NCBI GenBank assembly: GCA_022559845.1
Contig: CM040123.1
Span: 323,001,933 to 323,065,932 of the forward strand
DNA from: Amorphophallus konjac
Taxonomy: Eukaryota > Streptophyta > Magnoliopsida > Alismatales > Araceae
Reading direction: 5' to 3'
DNA: 64,000 nucleotides
The notes below the pieces were generated by a model, which saw only the letters and a list, made by a program, of their open reading frames with translations, was not told the origin of the DNA and made no database searches. Every line of letters starts with the position of its first letter. The first letter of the stretch is position 1. Below are positions 23,304 through 35,393 of this stretch, piece by piece. The translations under genes were made by a program, and so were the position numbers.

Positions 23304-23321
23304 TGGTATCAGAGCAGGTTT
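23304..23321 (+). promoter_or_regulatory. Sire-2 primer binding site (initiator tRNA-Met type)
   Basis: TGGTATCAGAGC begins two bases after the LTR end. The gag ATG is only a few bases further on, so the mRNA leader is almost entirely LTR sequence. Confidence 0.95.
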
Positions 23322-23326
23322 ACGCC

Positions 23327-25483
23327 ATGTGGACGAACGGTCAAGGAAATGCTGGTGGTCCTAGAACCTTCATGGCCGAAGGTCAATCCATTAGTCGCCC
23401 TCCTTATTTCGATGGTAGTAACTATCTGTTTTGGAAGAACAGGATGGAAGTGTTCATCAGGGCTCAGAGTCATAAACTATGGAGAGTAATCACGGTGGGG
23501 CCATATGAGCTGCCACCAAACGAGGATGCTTGGACAGATGACCATGTCAAGTTTTCTTCACTCAACTGGACGGCGCTGAACACAATCCAGTGTGCTGTTC
23601 ATCCAGAGGAATATGCTCGTATATCTGCATACAGAACTGCCAAACGAATGTGGGATGAGCTGCAATTGATCTATGAAGGTACAGCTCAAGTAAAAGCCTC
23701 GAAGGTAAATCTCTACACTTCTAAGTATGAAATGTTTAAGATGAATGCAGATGAGAATATAACTGAGATGTATGCCAGGTTGTCTTTAATCACAAATACT
23801 CTTAAAGGGCTAGGGAAGGATCTTGCTGAGGCAGATATAGTCAGGAAAATCCTTAGATCTTTATCCCCGACATGGCACACTAAGGCCATTGTGATTGAGG
23901 AGTCAAAAGATTTGACTGTCTTAACTGTGAATGAACTCATAGGATCCCTGATGACCTATGAGATGAATTTCCAAGGAGGTGGAGAAGGAAGTGAGAGGAA
24001 GGGTAAAAATGTAGCTCTAAGAGCTTCCCGCAACAAGGGTAGTAACAGTGGGAGTAGTAGCAGTAGTCCCGAGTCTGAGTCCGAGCTTGAAGGTTTATCA
24101 AATCTCGACCAGGAGGAGCAGGCAATGCTCACTAGACAGTTCAGAAAATTTTTGAAGAAAAAGGGAAAGACCTTTAGGAAGAAGAAGCCACAACCCTTTA
24201 ACAAGAATGTTGAATTTACCAGTTACAGGGATAGAAATCCTAAGAAACTGACTTATTTTAATTGTAACAAACAGGGACACATGAGAGGCGAATGCCCAGA
24301 CCTCCAGAAGAAGGGTCCCTATCTTCAGAAGAAAAACATAAAGGTGCAGAAGAACAAGAAGCCACAGGCAATGGTCTGCACATGGAGCGAGGAAGAAGAA
24401 GACCCAGAAGAAGCTTCCTCAGAAGAATATGAAGATGGAATTTACCTTATGGCAAACAGTGAAGAGGAGGTAACAAACGTTTTTGAAAATTTCTCAATTG
24501 ATGACTGGGAGGATGCTTATGGTGACTTGCTAGATAAATTTAATTCTCTTAGCAAAGAGCACAGAGTTCTGAAAAGAAAATTTAACACAAATGTTGAAGA
24601 ACAAACTCTGGTCTGTGAGGAAAATGAAAAGCTAAAAGAACAACTAGAAGAAATGACCTCATTAAGGAAAGAGAATGATAAGCTTAAGGGAGAAATTCAA
24701 GAAGGTCAAAAACAACTAAATGAATTCAAAACTAAAATTGAAGAAAGCATGAATGAAATTAGAATGAATTCAGAGAAATATGAAGCTGTGAAGAAAGTAA
24801 ATGCTGAACTCCTAAAGAATTCTGAGTATCTTCAAAAGGAGCTAGAAGACAAACAGAAAGTCTTAGAAAAGTTTGTCCAAGGAAAGACTAGCCTAGATGC
24901 TATACTAGGGACTAGGGTCAATTTCAATAAGGAAGGTCTAGGCTATGACCCAACCAACAAGAGACCCTTGCAATTCAAGACCATCACCTTCTGTCCAGAG
25001 AAGGGAAAAGAAAAGCTGGACACACCATCCAGCTCAAACAGCTCTAAGGAAAGTCAAAGTCCTAAAGAAAACACAAAAACCAGTACTGGACAACCATTGA
25101 AGATTGGAATGAACTTTATGAAGAATAACATTAAGTCCACTCACCAGAACACAAATGGTAGCTGGACCAAGAAAATAAATCAGAATAAGAGCTGGAATTA
25201 TAACAATCAGATGGGTCCAAACAAGACCTACTGGAGGAATAACTTTCATGATCAAAGATATGCTAATCAATAAGCCTACAGGAAATTTCCTAGGAATAGG
25301 AAGACTAATGAATGGAATAGAACTCACTTCTCCAGTTCAGTTGGATTCAACTTTAATAAACCAGAAAGGAAGGTGCCAGAGAAAACCATGCTGAAACAAA
25401 TCTGGATACCTAAACACTTGATCAGAGATTTGAACAATGTCCTTGGACCCAACTCATCTTGGGTTCCAAATCACTCTGCTTGA
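23327..25483 (+). pseudogene. Sire-2 gag, with premature stop and damaged zinc knuckle
   Basis: The ATG at 23327 is the first after the primer site; the reading would end at TGA 25481-25483 (718 codons). TAA at 25271-25273 ends it early at 648 residues. N-terminal residues about 20-215 match the copia gag capsid ([19 protein letters not shown], then SKYEMFKM, MYARLSLI and KILRSL). An S/E-rich linker follows. The zinc knuckle at residues 310-323 has tyrosine in place of the first cysteine (TAT at 24254). An acidic segment leads to DDWEDAYGDLLDKF near residue 392, then a coiled coil of about 150 residues, then a basic asparagine-rich tail. Coiled-coil extensions are typical of Sirevirus gag. 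Confidence 0.92.
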
Positions 25484-25496
25484 TATACTTGTGTAG

Positions 25497-28400
25497 GTCG
25501 GCCTGGCAGCTGAAGACAACAAGTGGTACCTCGACAGTGGCTGCTCCAGACATATGACAGGAGATCGATCCAAGTTCAGCAAGATAGAGATGAAGCCATG
25601 GGGTCTGGTCAAGTTTGGAGGAAAGAACAAAGGTAAAATAATTGGAGTTGGCACAGTAGGTAAGTCTTCCACAAATTCCATTGAAAAAGTATTACTTGTG
25701 GAAGGACTTCAACACAACCTGATTAGCATTAGCCAATTATGTGACAGGGGTCACAGGGTTGTATTTGATGATAGTTCATGTAAAATCCTTGAAACAAATT
25801 CTGACATGGTTAAATTTGTAGCCAACAGGATTAATAATGTCTACATTGTAGACTTAGATGAGAATTCTGAATCTACTATTTGCTTATCTGCCAATTCTGA
25901 AAATGATGCCTTTGAATGGCATAGACGTCTAGGTCATGCTAGCTTTTCAACTTTAAATAAATCGGTCAAGCATGATTTAGTTAGAGGCATGCCTAGAATT
26001 AAATTCAACTCAATATCAAAAGCATGTGATGCCTGTGCTCTAGGCAAACAGACCAGAAATTCTTTTAAATTAAGATCTGAGCCATTGTCTTCGAGACCAA
26101 TGGAACTTCTTCATATGGACCTTTTCGGTCCAACTAGAACTCAGAGTCTTAATGGAAGCAGGTTTGGCTATGTCATCATAGATGACTTCTCTAGATATTC
26201 ATGGATATTTTTCTTAGCAAATAAGATTGATGCATTTCAAAAGTTTAATCTGTTTTTCAATAAGGTCAAACAAGAAGGGAAGTACAAGGTCAGTTCTATT
26301 CAATCTGACCATGGAGGTGAGTTTGAAAACTCAATGTTTACTGATCTTTGTGACAAAGAAGGACTAACTCACAGGTTTTCTTCTCCTAGGACACCTGAAC
26401 AAAATGGGATTATGGAGAGAAGAAATAGAACAGTGGTGGAGATGGCCCGAACCATGTTGATTGAAAGTAAGTTACCTAGAAGGTTTTGGGCAGAAGCGGC
26501 CAATACAGCAACCTACATAATCAACAGGGCCATGGTAAGACCCATACACAAGAAAACACCCTATGAGCTTCTAAAAGGTAAGAAACCAAACTTGTTTCAT
26601 TTCAGAATTTTTGGAGCAAAATGTTTTATTCATAATAATGATAAGAAAGATTTAGACAAGTTTGAAGCCAAGAGTTCACCTGGAATATTCTTAGGTTACT
26701 CTGAAGTGTCAAGGGAATATAGGGTATTTAACATATCAGATCAGAAAGTGGAAGAGTCTCCACACATCCTTTTTAGTGAAAAGAAAGATGCTTCTAATGT
26801 TGAAAATCTTGACAAGGATTCTAATCATGGTGGAGATTTTCTAGAAGACCAACAGGAAGAAGAGAACACTCAGCCAAGTGGAGAAACAAATTCCCCCAAT
26901 CAGGAAGGTCCAAGAGAAACAGGTGAGTCTTCAACAAATATTAGATTTCTTAAAGACCATCCTTTAGATAAAGTCATAGGCAATCCTGAAGATCCTCTTC
27001 GGACTAGGTCTCATTTTAGAAATGTGAATAATGATGACTTAATTGCATTAGTCTCACAAATTGAACCCAAAACAGTAGAAGAGGCCTTAGCTGATCAAGC
27101 TTGGGTCAATGCTATGAGTGAGGAATTAGGTCAGTTTGAAAGGAATAATGTCTGGGAGCTTGTCCCAAGACCAGATGGTATAAATATCATAGGAACCAAG
27201 TGGGTGTTCAAAAATAAGATGAATGAAGATGGAATCATCTCGAGGAATAAGGCCAGATTAGTAGCCAAAGGCTACTGTCAGGAATTCGGTGTAGACTTTG
27301 ATGAATCCTATGCACCTGTTGCTAGGATGGAAGCTATAAGATTATTGCTTGCCTTTGCATGCTCAAAGAATATAAAACTCCAACAGATGGATGTTAAAAG
27401 TGCCTTTTTAAATGGAGTTATTAAAGAAGAAGTTTTTGTTGAACAACCTCCTGGATTTCAATATTCTCCTCAACCTAACCAAGTTTTCAGGTTAAACAAA
27501 GCCTTGTATGGTCTAAAGCAGGCTCCAAGAGCTTGGTATGAAAGATTATCTGAATTTCTGATCAGCAAGGGCTACAAAAGAGGTAAAGTTGATCAAACTT
27601 TATTTACCAAGGGCATGAATAAAGATCTCATCATAGTTCAGGTATATGTAGATGACATTGTATTTGGATCAACTAAGCATGAACTATGTGATGAATTTTC
27701 TACCATGATGTCTGCTGAATTTGAAATGAGCTTGGTTGGTGAACTAAAATATTTTCTTGGATTGCAGGTACAGCAGCTAGAAGATGGGTGCTTCATCAAC
27801 CAAACAAAATACACAATGGAACTGTTCAAAAGGTTTGGCATGGAAAACTTAAAGCACATTACTACACCCATGGGCACCAATACTTCATTGGATGCAGATG
27901 AGACAGGTAAAGAAGTAAATGCCAAACTTTATCGAGGTATGATTGGATCACTACTTTACTTGACAGCCTCTAGACCTGATATACAATTCAGTGTAGGAAT
28001 GTGTGCTAGGTATCAGTCTAGACCTACTGAACTACACTTAGCTGCAGTTAAAAGAATCTTCAGATATTTGTCAGCTAGTCACTCTCTTGGTTTATGGTTT
28101 CCTGCATCTCACACACTTAACCTAGTAGCATACACAGATGCTGACTATGCCGGCTGTAAACTAGACAGGAAAAGCACAAGTGGCCATTGTGAATTCTTGG
28201 GTGGGTGTTTAGTGTCTTGGGGCTCCAAGAAACAACATTCTGTGGCCCTCTCCACTGCAGAAGCTGAATATGTGGCTGCATGGAGTTGTGGAACACAAGT
28301 CATATGGATTAAACACCAGCTTCAGGACTACCAAGTAGACTTGGGGTGCACACCTATTTACTGTGATAATACTAGTGCCATCAATCTTGCTAAAAATCCT

Positions 28401-28589
28401 GTTTTGCATTCACGAACCAAACACATAGAGATAAGACATCATTTTATAAGAGATGAGGTGTCTAAGAATAATTTTGAACTGATTCATGTAGGGACAGATA
28501 ATCAGATTGCTGACATTTTCACTAATCCTCTGGATAATGTAAAATTCACTACATTGAGAAGAGAGCTAGGCTTATACAAAGTGTCTTAA
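25497..28589 (+). pseudogene. Sire-2 pol polyprotein (protease-integrase-RT-RNase H)
   Basis: The open frame is +1 relative to gag. Protease: [13 protein letters not shown] near 25530. GAG-pre-integrase zinc region: WHRRLGHAS, then CDACALGK. Integrase core: [15 protein letters not shown] and [13 protein letters not shown], giving the D,D,E set. [33 protein letters not shown]. RNase [18 protein letters not shown], with the C-terminal HHFIRDE. It stops at 28587-28589. The body (about 1030 codons) has no internal stop. A TAG at 25494-25496 closes the frame just upstream, where Sire-3 has CAG, so entry from gag by frameshifting is blocked. Small oddities: tryptophan in AAWSCGTQ and NPL for the usual KPL near the end. 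Confidence 0.95.
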
Positions 28590-29285
28590 TTATGAAGCAT
28601 GTTCCTGTTGTGAGGGGGAGTTGTGTCTATCTGATGTTTAGCCTTCTTTCATGCTGGTTTAAGGGGGAGTTCTGAATCCTTACTGGTTAGCTTTCAGAAT
28701 GCTCTAGGTAAGGGGGAGCTTTGAGATTTTTTGCTGGAATGGTTTATTGAGGTATGCTATGTCTTAGGGGGAGCTGAGTTGTGATGTGAGAAGAGAAGTT
28801 CTCTGACAGATTCAAAAGGGCTGTCCAGATGTGTACCTTTGCTGGTCTTGCATGACTGATTTAGTGTGGTTCTCTCAAAAAATAGAGTGTCACTTATCTC
28901 TTAAGTCTATAAGTCAGTGACTCTAATCTTCAAGTTAGAATCCTTCCTTTGGTACTTCTTCAGAGATCTGGACTAATTGCATAAAGTATATCTTCCTACA
29001 GTGTAATTGATTATGGTTCAGGCTAAAAACTTGTATGTCTTGATATCTGATCCAATCAACTTGAAATCTAGACTTCAAGACTCAATTCAAGAAAAGTCCT
29101 TTTTGGTATTGTCTTCAATCATTCTATCTCTTTAACTCAAGGGCTTAACTGAACAAACATGTTCTGTTTTGATCACTGAGAAACAGGGAGCTTCATCAAT
29201 GAAATGAATATTTCTCCCAAGTCATGAGATGTCAAATGCTTAAAATGAATGAAAAGTCATGACAGAGCAATGGTGGCCTGCTGGT

Positions 29286-29334
29286 GAGTAACTGGGGACT
29301 CTGGCCTCTAATCAAGGTGTCTCCTTAATGTCAA
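29286..29334 (+). promoter_or_regulatory. Conserved 3' noncoding hairpin, Sire-2 copy A
   Basis: GGGGAC (29294-29299) pairs with GTCTCC (29319-29324), including one G-U. Inner CCT (29305-29307) pairs with AGG (29315-29317) around the loop CTAATCA. Flanks are GAGTAACT and TTAATGTCAAA. Confidence 0.7.
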
Positions 29335-29397
29335 AAGCCACAGTTACTAACTCTGTTCTATATTTAAAAAAAAAGGAAGTAATGAGGTACTTACTCT

Positions 29398-29447
29398 GAG
29401 TAACTGGGGTTTCAGGCCTCTAATCAAGGTGTCTCCCTAATGTCAAA
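29398..29447 (+). promoter_or_regulatory. Conserved 3' noncoding hairpin, Sire-2 copy B
   Basis: Same flanks, inner stem and loop as copy A. The outer stem is weaker (GGGGTT against GTCTCC), so this is the least stable of the copies. Confidence 0.6.
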
Positions 29448-30091
29448 GGAAGTGAACTACCAACTTACTCATTGATCTTCTTGAAAATCATCTCCAACAA
29501 AAATTCCGTGTTGTTATGCAACTAATGGATTGCTTGTTTTCAATACCTTGAGAACATCTCTCTGATTTTGTCTCTTGCTGTCTTGTGGAATAGTTGAATG
29601 ATCAGCTATATTTGGCCATACTTGTGAACCCCTGCTCTAAATCATCCACTATGTATGCTGATAAACTTGTCTATCACTCTACTTCTCTATTGTGTACTGA
29701 AGTCTAAAGAATCCTCTCTTGAGATTAGAAACTCACTTATTCTCTTAAGACCTACTCGTGACTTTCTGCACTAAGAAGTTACTGCTCTTAGTCCTCATGT
29801 TTCCAGCACTGTCATACATTCTGTAGTTCTTTTTGCTGATGTCAAAGGGGAGAGAAGTTTGCAATATGAGTGTGTATTGGATTTGTCTTGAGTTTTGAGG
29901 AGAGTCATGTTACTTCGTGGAAGTTTTGATTATGAGTTGTGGGGGAGATGAGAGTGTGTTGTAGGGAATGTTTAATTCATTTACATGAGCATACCTTGAA
30001 TTTATTCTACTTATTGCAGCTGGTATTAACTTCTTGTTGAAACTTGATATTGCATGATTCATAGTGTTGTCATCATCAAAAAGGGGGAGAT

Positions 30092-32408
30092 TGTTGCATC
30101 CCTATGGTTTTGATGATGTCTCACACTATAAATCAATCTTCTATCTCTAGATTAATGTTGTTTCATCATGTGAGTGAGTCAGTTCATTTGGTTGTCAGAT
30201 AAGCATGCTATTATATTTTTATCTACACTCTGCTTAGCTAGTATTGACAGCAGTGGGTCGACCCACCCTTGCTGATGCGTCGACTCATCTGTTCATTGGC
30301 ATAACTCCTTCATGTCTGTACACTGCCCGACCAACTAAGTCTGCACATTGCAAAAAATCAGTTTAGCCCAACCATATACATCCTTCCATTCTTCAACTCT
30401 ATTCATTTGAGTAATAATCCTTAAGTCCACACCTTGGCCTTCAGACTAGCAAGTCTATACATCGTTTCATGTTTGCAAAGTCTGAACAGCGGCCGGTGTC
30501 AAGATTTCTTGAAGTCTGTACATCGGACTGCTTCTTGTGAAGTCTACACATTGGCTCGTTCACTTCTGCAAAGTATGTTCATTAGACTGTGGCGAAGTCT
30601 ATACTTTTGGTTCCTTGGGCAAAGTCTATACATCGCTTAGTCTGCTCATTGCCTTCAGCCCAAGTGCTCAAAGCCAAGTCTATACAACGCCAACCCAACA
30701 CTTTGAACAGCTTTCCAAGTCTATACACTAGACTTCATTTCTCTAAGTCTATACATTGTTGCGTGCATTGCAAGTCCATACACTGGAAGCTCTTCATTTG
30801 ATGAAGTCTGTACACTGGCCTTTCTTCAACGTTAACACTAAGTCTATACACGTCTTTCTTGTTGCTGAAGGGAACAGGGTCGACGCCTAAAGCTTAAAGC
30901 GTCCACGCATCATTAGACGAAGCTTTCACGATGTCTTCTACTGCGTCAACGCCACATGCAAGCAGCGTCGACGCAGCAGTTAAAGAAGCAGAGACTCTTA
31001 CAAGCGACGAAGCTTTCACGATATCTTCCACTGCGTCAACGCCATGAACAAGCAGCGTCGACGCAGCGGCTTAAGAGACGCCAGTATACAAATGTACATG
31101 CTCATGCGTCAACGCCACCATCTGGTAGCGTCGACGCAGCAGTTCAAGAAAGGGGTGATTTATCTCTGGCTGCTTTCATTGCGTCAACGCAACATGCTGA
31201 TAACGTCGACACAGCACGCCCATCTGTTGAAGACTTGAACACTGGACTGCCGATACCGTTACGTCAACACAGTAGGCTGATGGAGTCAACGCAGCGGTTA
31301 AAAAGGTTAAAGATTTCTGGTGGCTGCGTCAACTCTTTGGAGCTAGTGAGTTGACGCCATCTAACTCCAGGTGCTGAGCGTACTGGTACTGGGCACGTGA
31401 TCCGAGGATAAGGAGAATGCCCAGATGAGGACACGTGTTCTGACAGTCTACTGGATGCTGCCACGTGGTCCGAATTCTTAGGGCGGGAACTGTGGAAGCC
31501 ACACGCGCCCTGGTGCTGCTGCTGTTGGTATATAATGGAGCCTTCGTCTTCAGATGAAGGAAGATCGAAGAAGAAGCCTGGAGAGCATATACGTACTTCG
31601 ATCCAGAAAAAGATAAAGAGAAGTGCAGAGAGAAAGAGAAAGAAACGAAAAGAGCAGAGAGTTCCATATCTGAGAGGAGTTTGGTCGAAAGAGAGAGAGT
31701 GTGTGCAGATTGATGAATTGCTTCATTTGAAGCTACATTTGTATTGGGTTTCAGAACCGATTTCTTCTTCATTGTTTTGTTTCTACTTTGCTTTCGTTTT
31801 ACTTTGTTCATCCTTCTGATTTGAATTGTTTCCCTCCGGTGTGTGGAGGAAGGGAGTACTACTCTAGTTTCCCTCTGAATCGCAGAGGAAGAGAGATCGG
31901 TGATCTCTGGTGGTGTTAGTGACAGGTTGTCATTAACTGTTTTTCCTCCGGTGTGTGGAGGAAGGGAGAGGATTCTCCGGTTGTGTTCTAGCTGGGAGCT
32001 AGAACAGGTTTCAAGTTCTGTGGGTCGCAGAACTTGGTTGAGGGATTTGTTTCCCTTGGTGTTCAAGCTGTGTGGCAGCATTTTGTTCGCAGACTGAGTC
32101 TGCATTGATCTAGCATCGTCTAGTGGAATCCTCACTCTAGTTGGAGTGAGGGGTGGATGTAGATTGCGGACTGCAATCGAACCACCTAAAAACCGTGTGC
32201 CTCCTCTGTGGTTTACTATTGTTCTCTTCGCTCTTCATCTGCTCGCCTCTTTGCTTCCTTGTGATTAGTTCTTCATTCTCATTTACATTTCTCTGTGTAG
32301 GGTTTAAGGAGGTGCGTTAGCAGTAGAAATTATTTTTCGCTTAAGTTTCTACAAATTGGGAGTGATCTATTCATCCCCCCCTTCTATATCACTCTTGCTG
32401 CGCTAACA
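30092..32408 (+). repeat. Sire-2 3' LTR
   Basis: 2317 bp, the same length as the 5' LTR. TATA box at 31529-31536. Ends GCTAACA next to GCCGG. Confidence 0.96.
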
Positions 32409-32413
32409 GCCGG

Positions 32414-32738
32414 GAGGGCTTTTTCCTCTCATTTTCACTAGAGTTTCCTCTCTCTTCCATCTCTCCTCATCGGCGCGAGCTTTTCCCCCCTCTCGGCCGT
32501 TCCATTTTCTTCCCGTCTGCATATAGTTTGCTCGGTAGGACATTATTTTGGGATTGAATCCCACTTTATGTACGGGAGTCACTCCCTCTTGGTGGGTGAC
32601 CCCCTATTCTTCTTGGGCAGACCCCGGATAAGGGGAGATGCTGCTGAAATTTAACCGGCATCATTTACTTAGTCCTTACAGACCCATTCATCTTCTCGAG
32701 GCTTATCTTCTCAGTTTTCTTTGATTGCAGGTGCTGAC
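32414..32738 (+). other. Leader region of the antisense PMD gene (Tat-PMD interior)
   Basis: About 325 bp of pyrimidine-rich sequence, continuing Tat-PMD after Sire-2. TTTCTTTGATTGCAG at 32716-32730 resembles a splice acceptor eight bases before the ATG, so an intron in the 5' untranslated region is possible. No gene is otherwise visible. Confidence 0.55.
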
Positions 32739-35179
32739 ATGGCTTCCGGCCCTACTGCTGCGGCTCCCATGACTGTGGGGGCGAGCTCATCGGCTCAGCC
32801 GGATATATCTCGGGCTTCAGTCAACTGGATGAATGTGAACAGCCTGAGCTTGGGCTATAACCAGATTGCTACTGTTGACGAGTCCTCTGATTCTGAGACT
32901 GACACCGTGCTGACTTCTGAGGTTTATTCTTCCATAGAAGGAATTGACTTCAGAAGAGCTGCTGACTATCGCCCGGACCTACCGAAGGATCGCCATCTGT
33001 TGCCATTTATCCAGACTTTCACCATAGGCGGAATGAGGGATCTTATGCTTGCTCGATCTGTGGTAGCGGCAATACTTACTGACAGAGATAGCATGAAGGG
33101 TTCTGTTTATCGTGCCCGAGCTATATATCTTCCAGGCGAGCCGCGGGACTGGAATGCCGTGCTGGGTGTTTCTGAGTTAGAGCCGGAGAAGAAGATGTTG
33201 ACCCGGGCTCCAGAGTTCACTCCGGCGAGGTGGGACCATGTAGCCGGTCGTGTCCACCGAGAGAAGACCAACTTTGGACTCTTCCTAGCGCCTGTGAAGT
33301 GGGGTTACAGGGACGAGCCATTTGTTCTGAATTGTCTGGCTGTCCAATTTAAATATTAGCTAGCCGCCGGCTGGTTTGGAGATACCAGAGTGACAGATGC
33401 CCATCTCTTCAGGGTAGGAGCAGTGGAATTTACCGAATTTGTCCTGAAGGAGTATGCCCCTTTATTGATCAGAGCTGGGGTCTATCATAGTGTAATCGCA
33501 TCCAGATTCCGCTATCCCATTTCTCGGGGACTATGTTGCGGCATGTTTGAAGTATTCTGCCCACAGTTCAACACATTCTATACAGCGGAAGGCGAAGTAT
33601 CTCTCGATCTCTGGAGTCTTTCGCAGCTTTCAGGTCTGCCTATTGATGGGGAGCCATATGAGGAGGTCTGCCTAGACGACTCCGTAAAGGACGCCTCCGA
33701 TGGAGAGGGCAGATATTCTTTTGGCTATGCATACCAGTATTTAATGAAAGCTTATCGTACCATTTGTCTGGCCTACAGTAGGGGATCTTCCAAAGGCTAT
33801 CAACCCCGGGAAAAGAGCAGCAGATTGAGAGTCCGTGTAGGACAATGGATACAATACTTCTTCAGGGGTCCCTTGAAGTATGCGGACTTCCCTTCTGTGG
33901 GACCGACTTCTGGCAAGCAAATCAGGACCCCTCGTTACAAATCAGCATTGCCAGCTTCACTGCGCCGAGCAGGTGCAGATGGCCCGAACCCAGCAGGGGT
34001 TGACCCTATCACTCACTGTGCAGCTTATCTGACCTTCTGGCTGTGCACCTTCGCTCTTCCTCAAGGGGACGAGACGACTATCAGACCAGAAGCTATATAT
34101 CTGGCCTGTCAGATAGCCTGGGGGATGAGGCTGTCTCTGTGCCCAGTGGCTTTGTGCTTAGTTTACAAATCATTGGGGGATTTGCATAGACATCGGGTTC
34201 CCCGCTCCTTAAGGACCGTGGGTCCGTTTCATTTCTTTAATGCCTGGGTCTGTAGTATTTTCCCTGAGCTGGCCCCGAGGACTTTACAGTCGGACACATT
34301 GCTTCCTCGGATGATCGAATTCGCTAGCGCCGAACCTGGTCCTTTCTCAGAGCAGCTGTTTAAGATAAGGGGCAGGTTGATAAGAGTGCCTGTAGACGCT
34401 CCTGGCAGCATTCATTTTTGGAGCTTGGCAGCAGGTTCGGCTCCTTTAGTGGACCCTCAGAGGGAATGCAAAATGGAGGAGGTAGAAACTTATATCCATC
34501 CTATTTCGGGGGTCAATGCCACCCGGCCCATATTAGAACCGGAACTGGTCAGGTGGGCTATGGCTATTCGGCCCAGTGTATTGGTTTTCAGGAAGGGAGG
34601 CCTGCTCATTCTGGAACCTTATTATCCATTTCGCTTCAGCAGAAACTTTGGTTATGATCAGCACATTCCTCCATCGGTTGCTCAGTTTCCTTTGGAAAGC
34701 CGGGCCAAGCATGGGTCCACCGTCGCCAGCGACGGTCGAACATGGTGGGATTTTTTTTATCGCCGAGAGGGCGTAACTTTCAGGGTCCCGACCGTTTCTA
34801 ATCGTATTCCCCGTGTCACATCAGAATACATTAAGTGGTGGACTACACGCACCAACTTCTATAAAGATGGCAGAGGCGCCTTTTGGGACGTGGCCGAGCG
34901 CTCTTTCTTAAAGCGGCAATCAGGGCCTGTGTTTGAAATTGATGAGGTCCATCTGAAAAGGCTCTATTCACAGCACCAGAAGGAGGCGGAAACATATATT
35001 GCCACGCGTCGGTCTTTGAAAGAGGAAGGTTCTAAACCACCCACTCCTATCTTCTTTGAAATTAACGAAGACGCTTTTACAAAGGATCTGAGGCAGTTGG
35101 GCCATATAGGGGGTGTTCATTTGGATGTACAATATCCGTTCCCCCAGGAGGAACCTCTCCCGATAGCAGCCCCCTGGAG
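32739..35179 (+). pseudogene. Antisense PMD gene of Tat-PMD, exon 1 first part
   Basis: The frame starts at ATG 32739 (MASGPTAAAP) with an S/T-rich, acidic N-terminus. It runs to 35179, where Sire-3 interrupts. A single in-frame TAG at 33357-33359 splits it; similarity of style and frame continues across. The stretch at 33520-33660 (CGMFEVFCPQFNTFYTAEGE, then LWSLSQLSGLPIDGEPYEE) resembles the start of the plant mobile domain, also called aminotransferase-like PMD. The later AAYLTFWLCTFALPQGDE region fits its second helical block. Known PMD proteins occur both as plant nuclear proteins and inside transposons. Assignment is by recognised pattern, not by search. Copies with a working gene probably encode about 1300-1500 residues. 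Confidence 0.72.
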
Positions 35180-35393
35180 TGATAAGTAAAGTATGAAGAG
35201 ATCTAGAAGGGGAGGGGATGAATAGATCACTGTTTTTCAAAGAATTAAAAATTACTGCAGTGTATTTCGCTAAACGCAATAATCTCGAACTCTAACTATC
35301 AAAAAGAATGCAGTGCAGACAATAGCTCGAGAGAGTAGAAGGCACACCACAATATCACCACAAACGATCACACAAGAACTCAGAGGATTTTAA

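Larger units (their letters stand above)
28590..30091 (+). other. Sire-2 3' noncoding region with repeated polypurine tracts
   Basis: No envelope-like or other gene is visible. Purine tracts (A)GGGGGAG lie near 28611, 28661, 28709, 28765 and 29941, with AAAGGGGAGAG near 29844. The functional tract AAAAAGGGGGAGAT is at 30078-30091, directly before the LTR. Two copies of the conserved hairpin are at 29286 and 29398. Confidence 0.88.
20985..32408 (+). mobile_element. Sire-2: complete Sirevirus-type copia retrotransposon
   Basis: An 11424-bp element with exact GCCGG duplications (20980-20984 and 32409-32413). The order is 5' LTR, primer site, gag, pol (protease, integrase, RT, RNase H), a 1.5-kb 3' region with repeated polypurine tracts, 3' LTR. 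Pol order places it in Ty1/copia; the coiled-coil gag extension and multiple polypurine tracts place it with Sireviruses. No envelope-like gene is present. I count about 31 differences between the two 2317-bp LTRs, mostly transitions. It lies in the Tat-PMD interior. Stops at 25271 and 25494 and a lost zinc ligand suggest it is not autonomous now. Confidence 0.96.

Noticed and set aside
28590..30091. Envelope-like gene between pol and the 3' LTR of Sire-2
   Set aside because: Some Sireviruses have one, but no open frame or transmembrane pattern is visible here or at the matching place in Sire-3 and SireGag-4.
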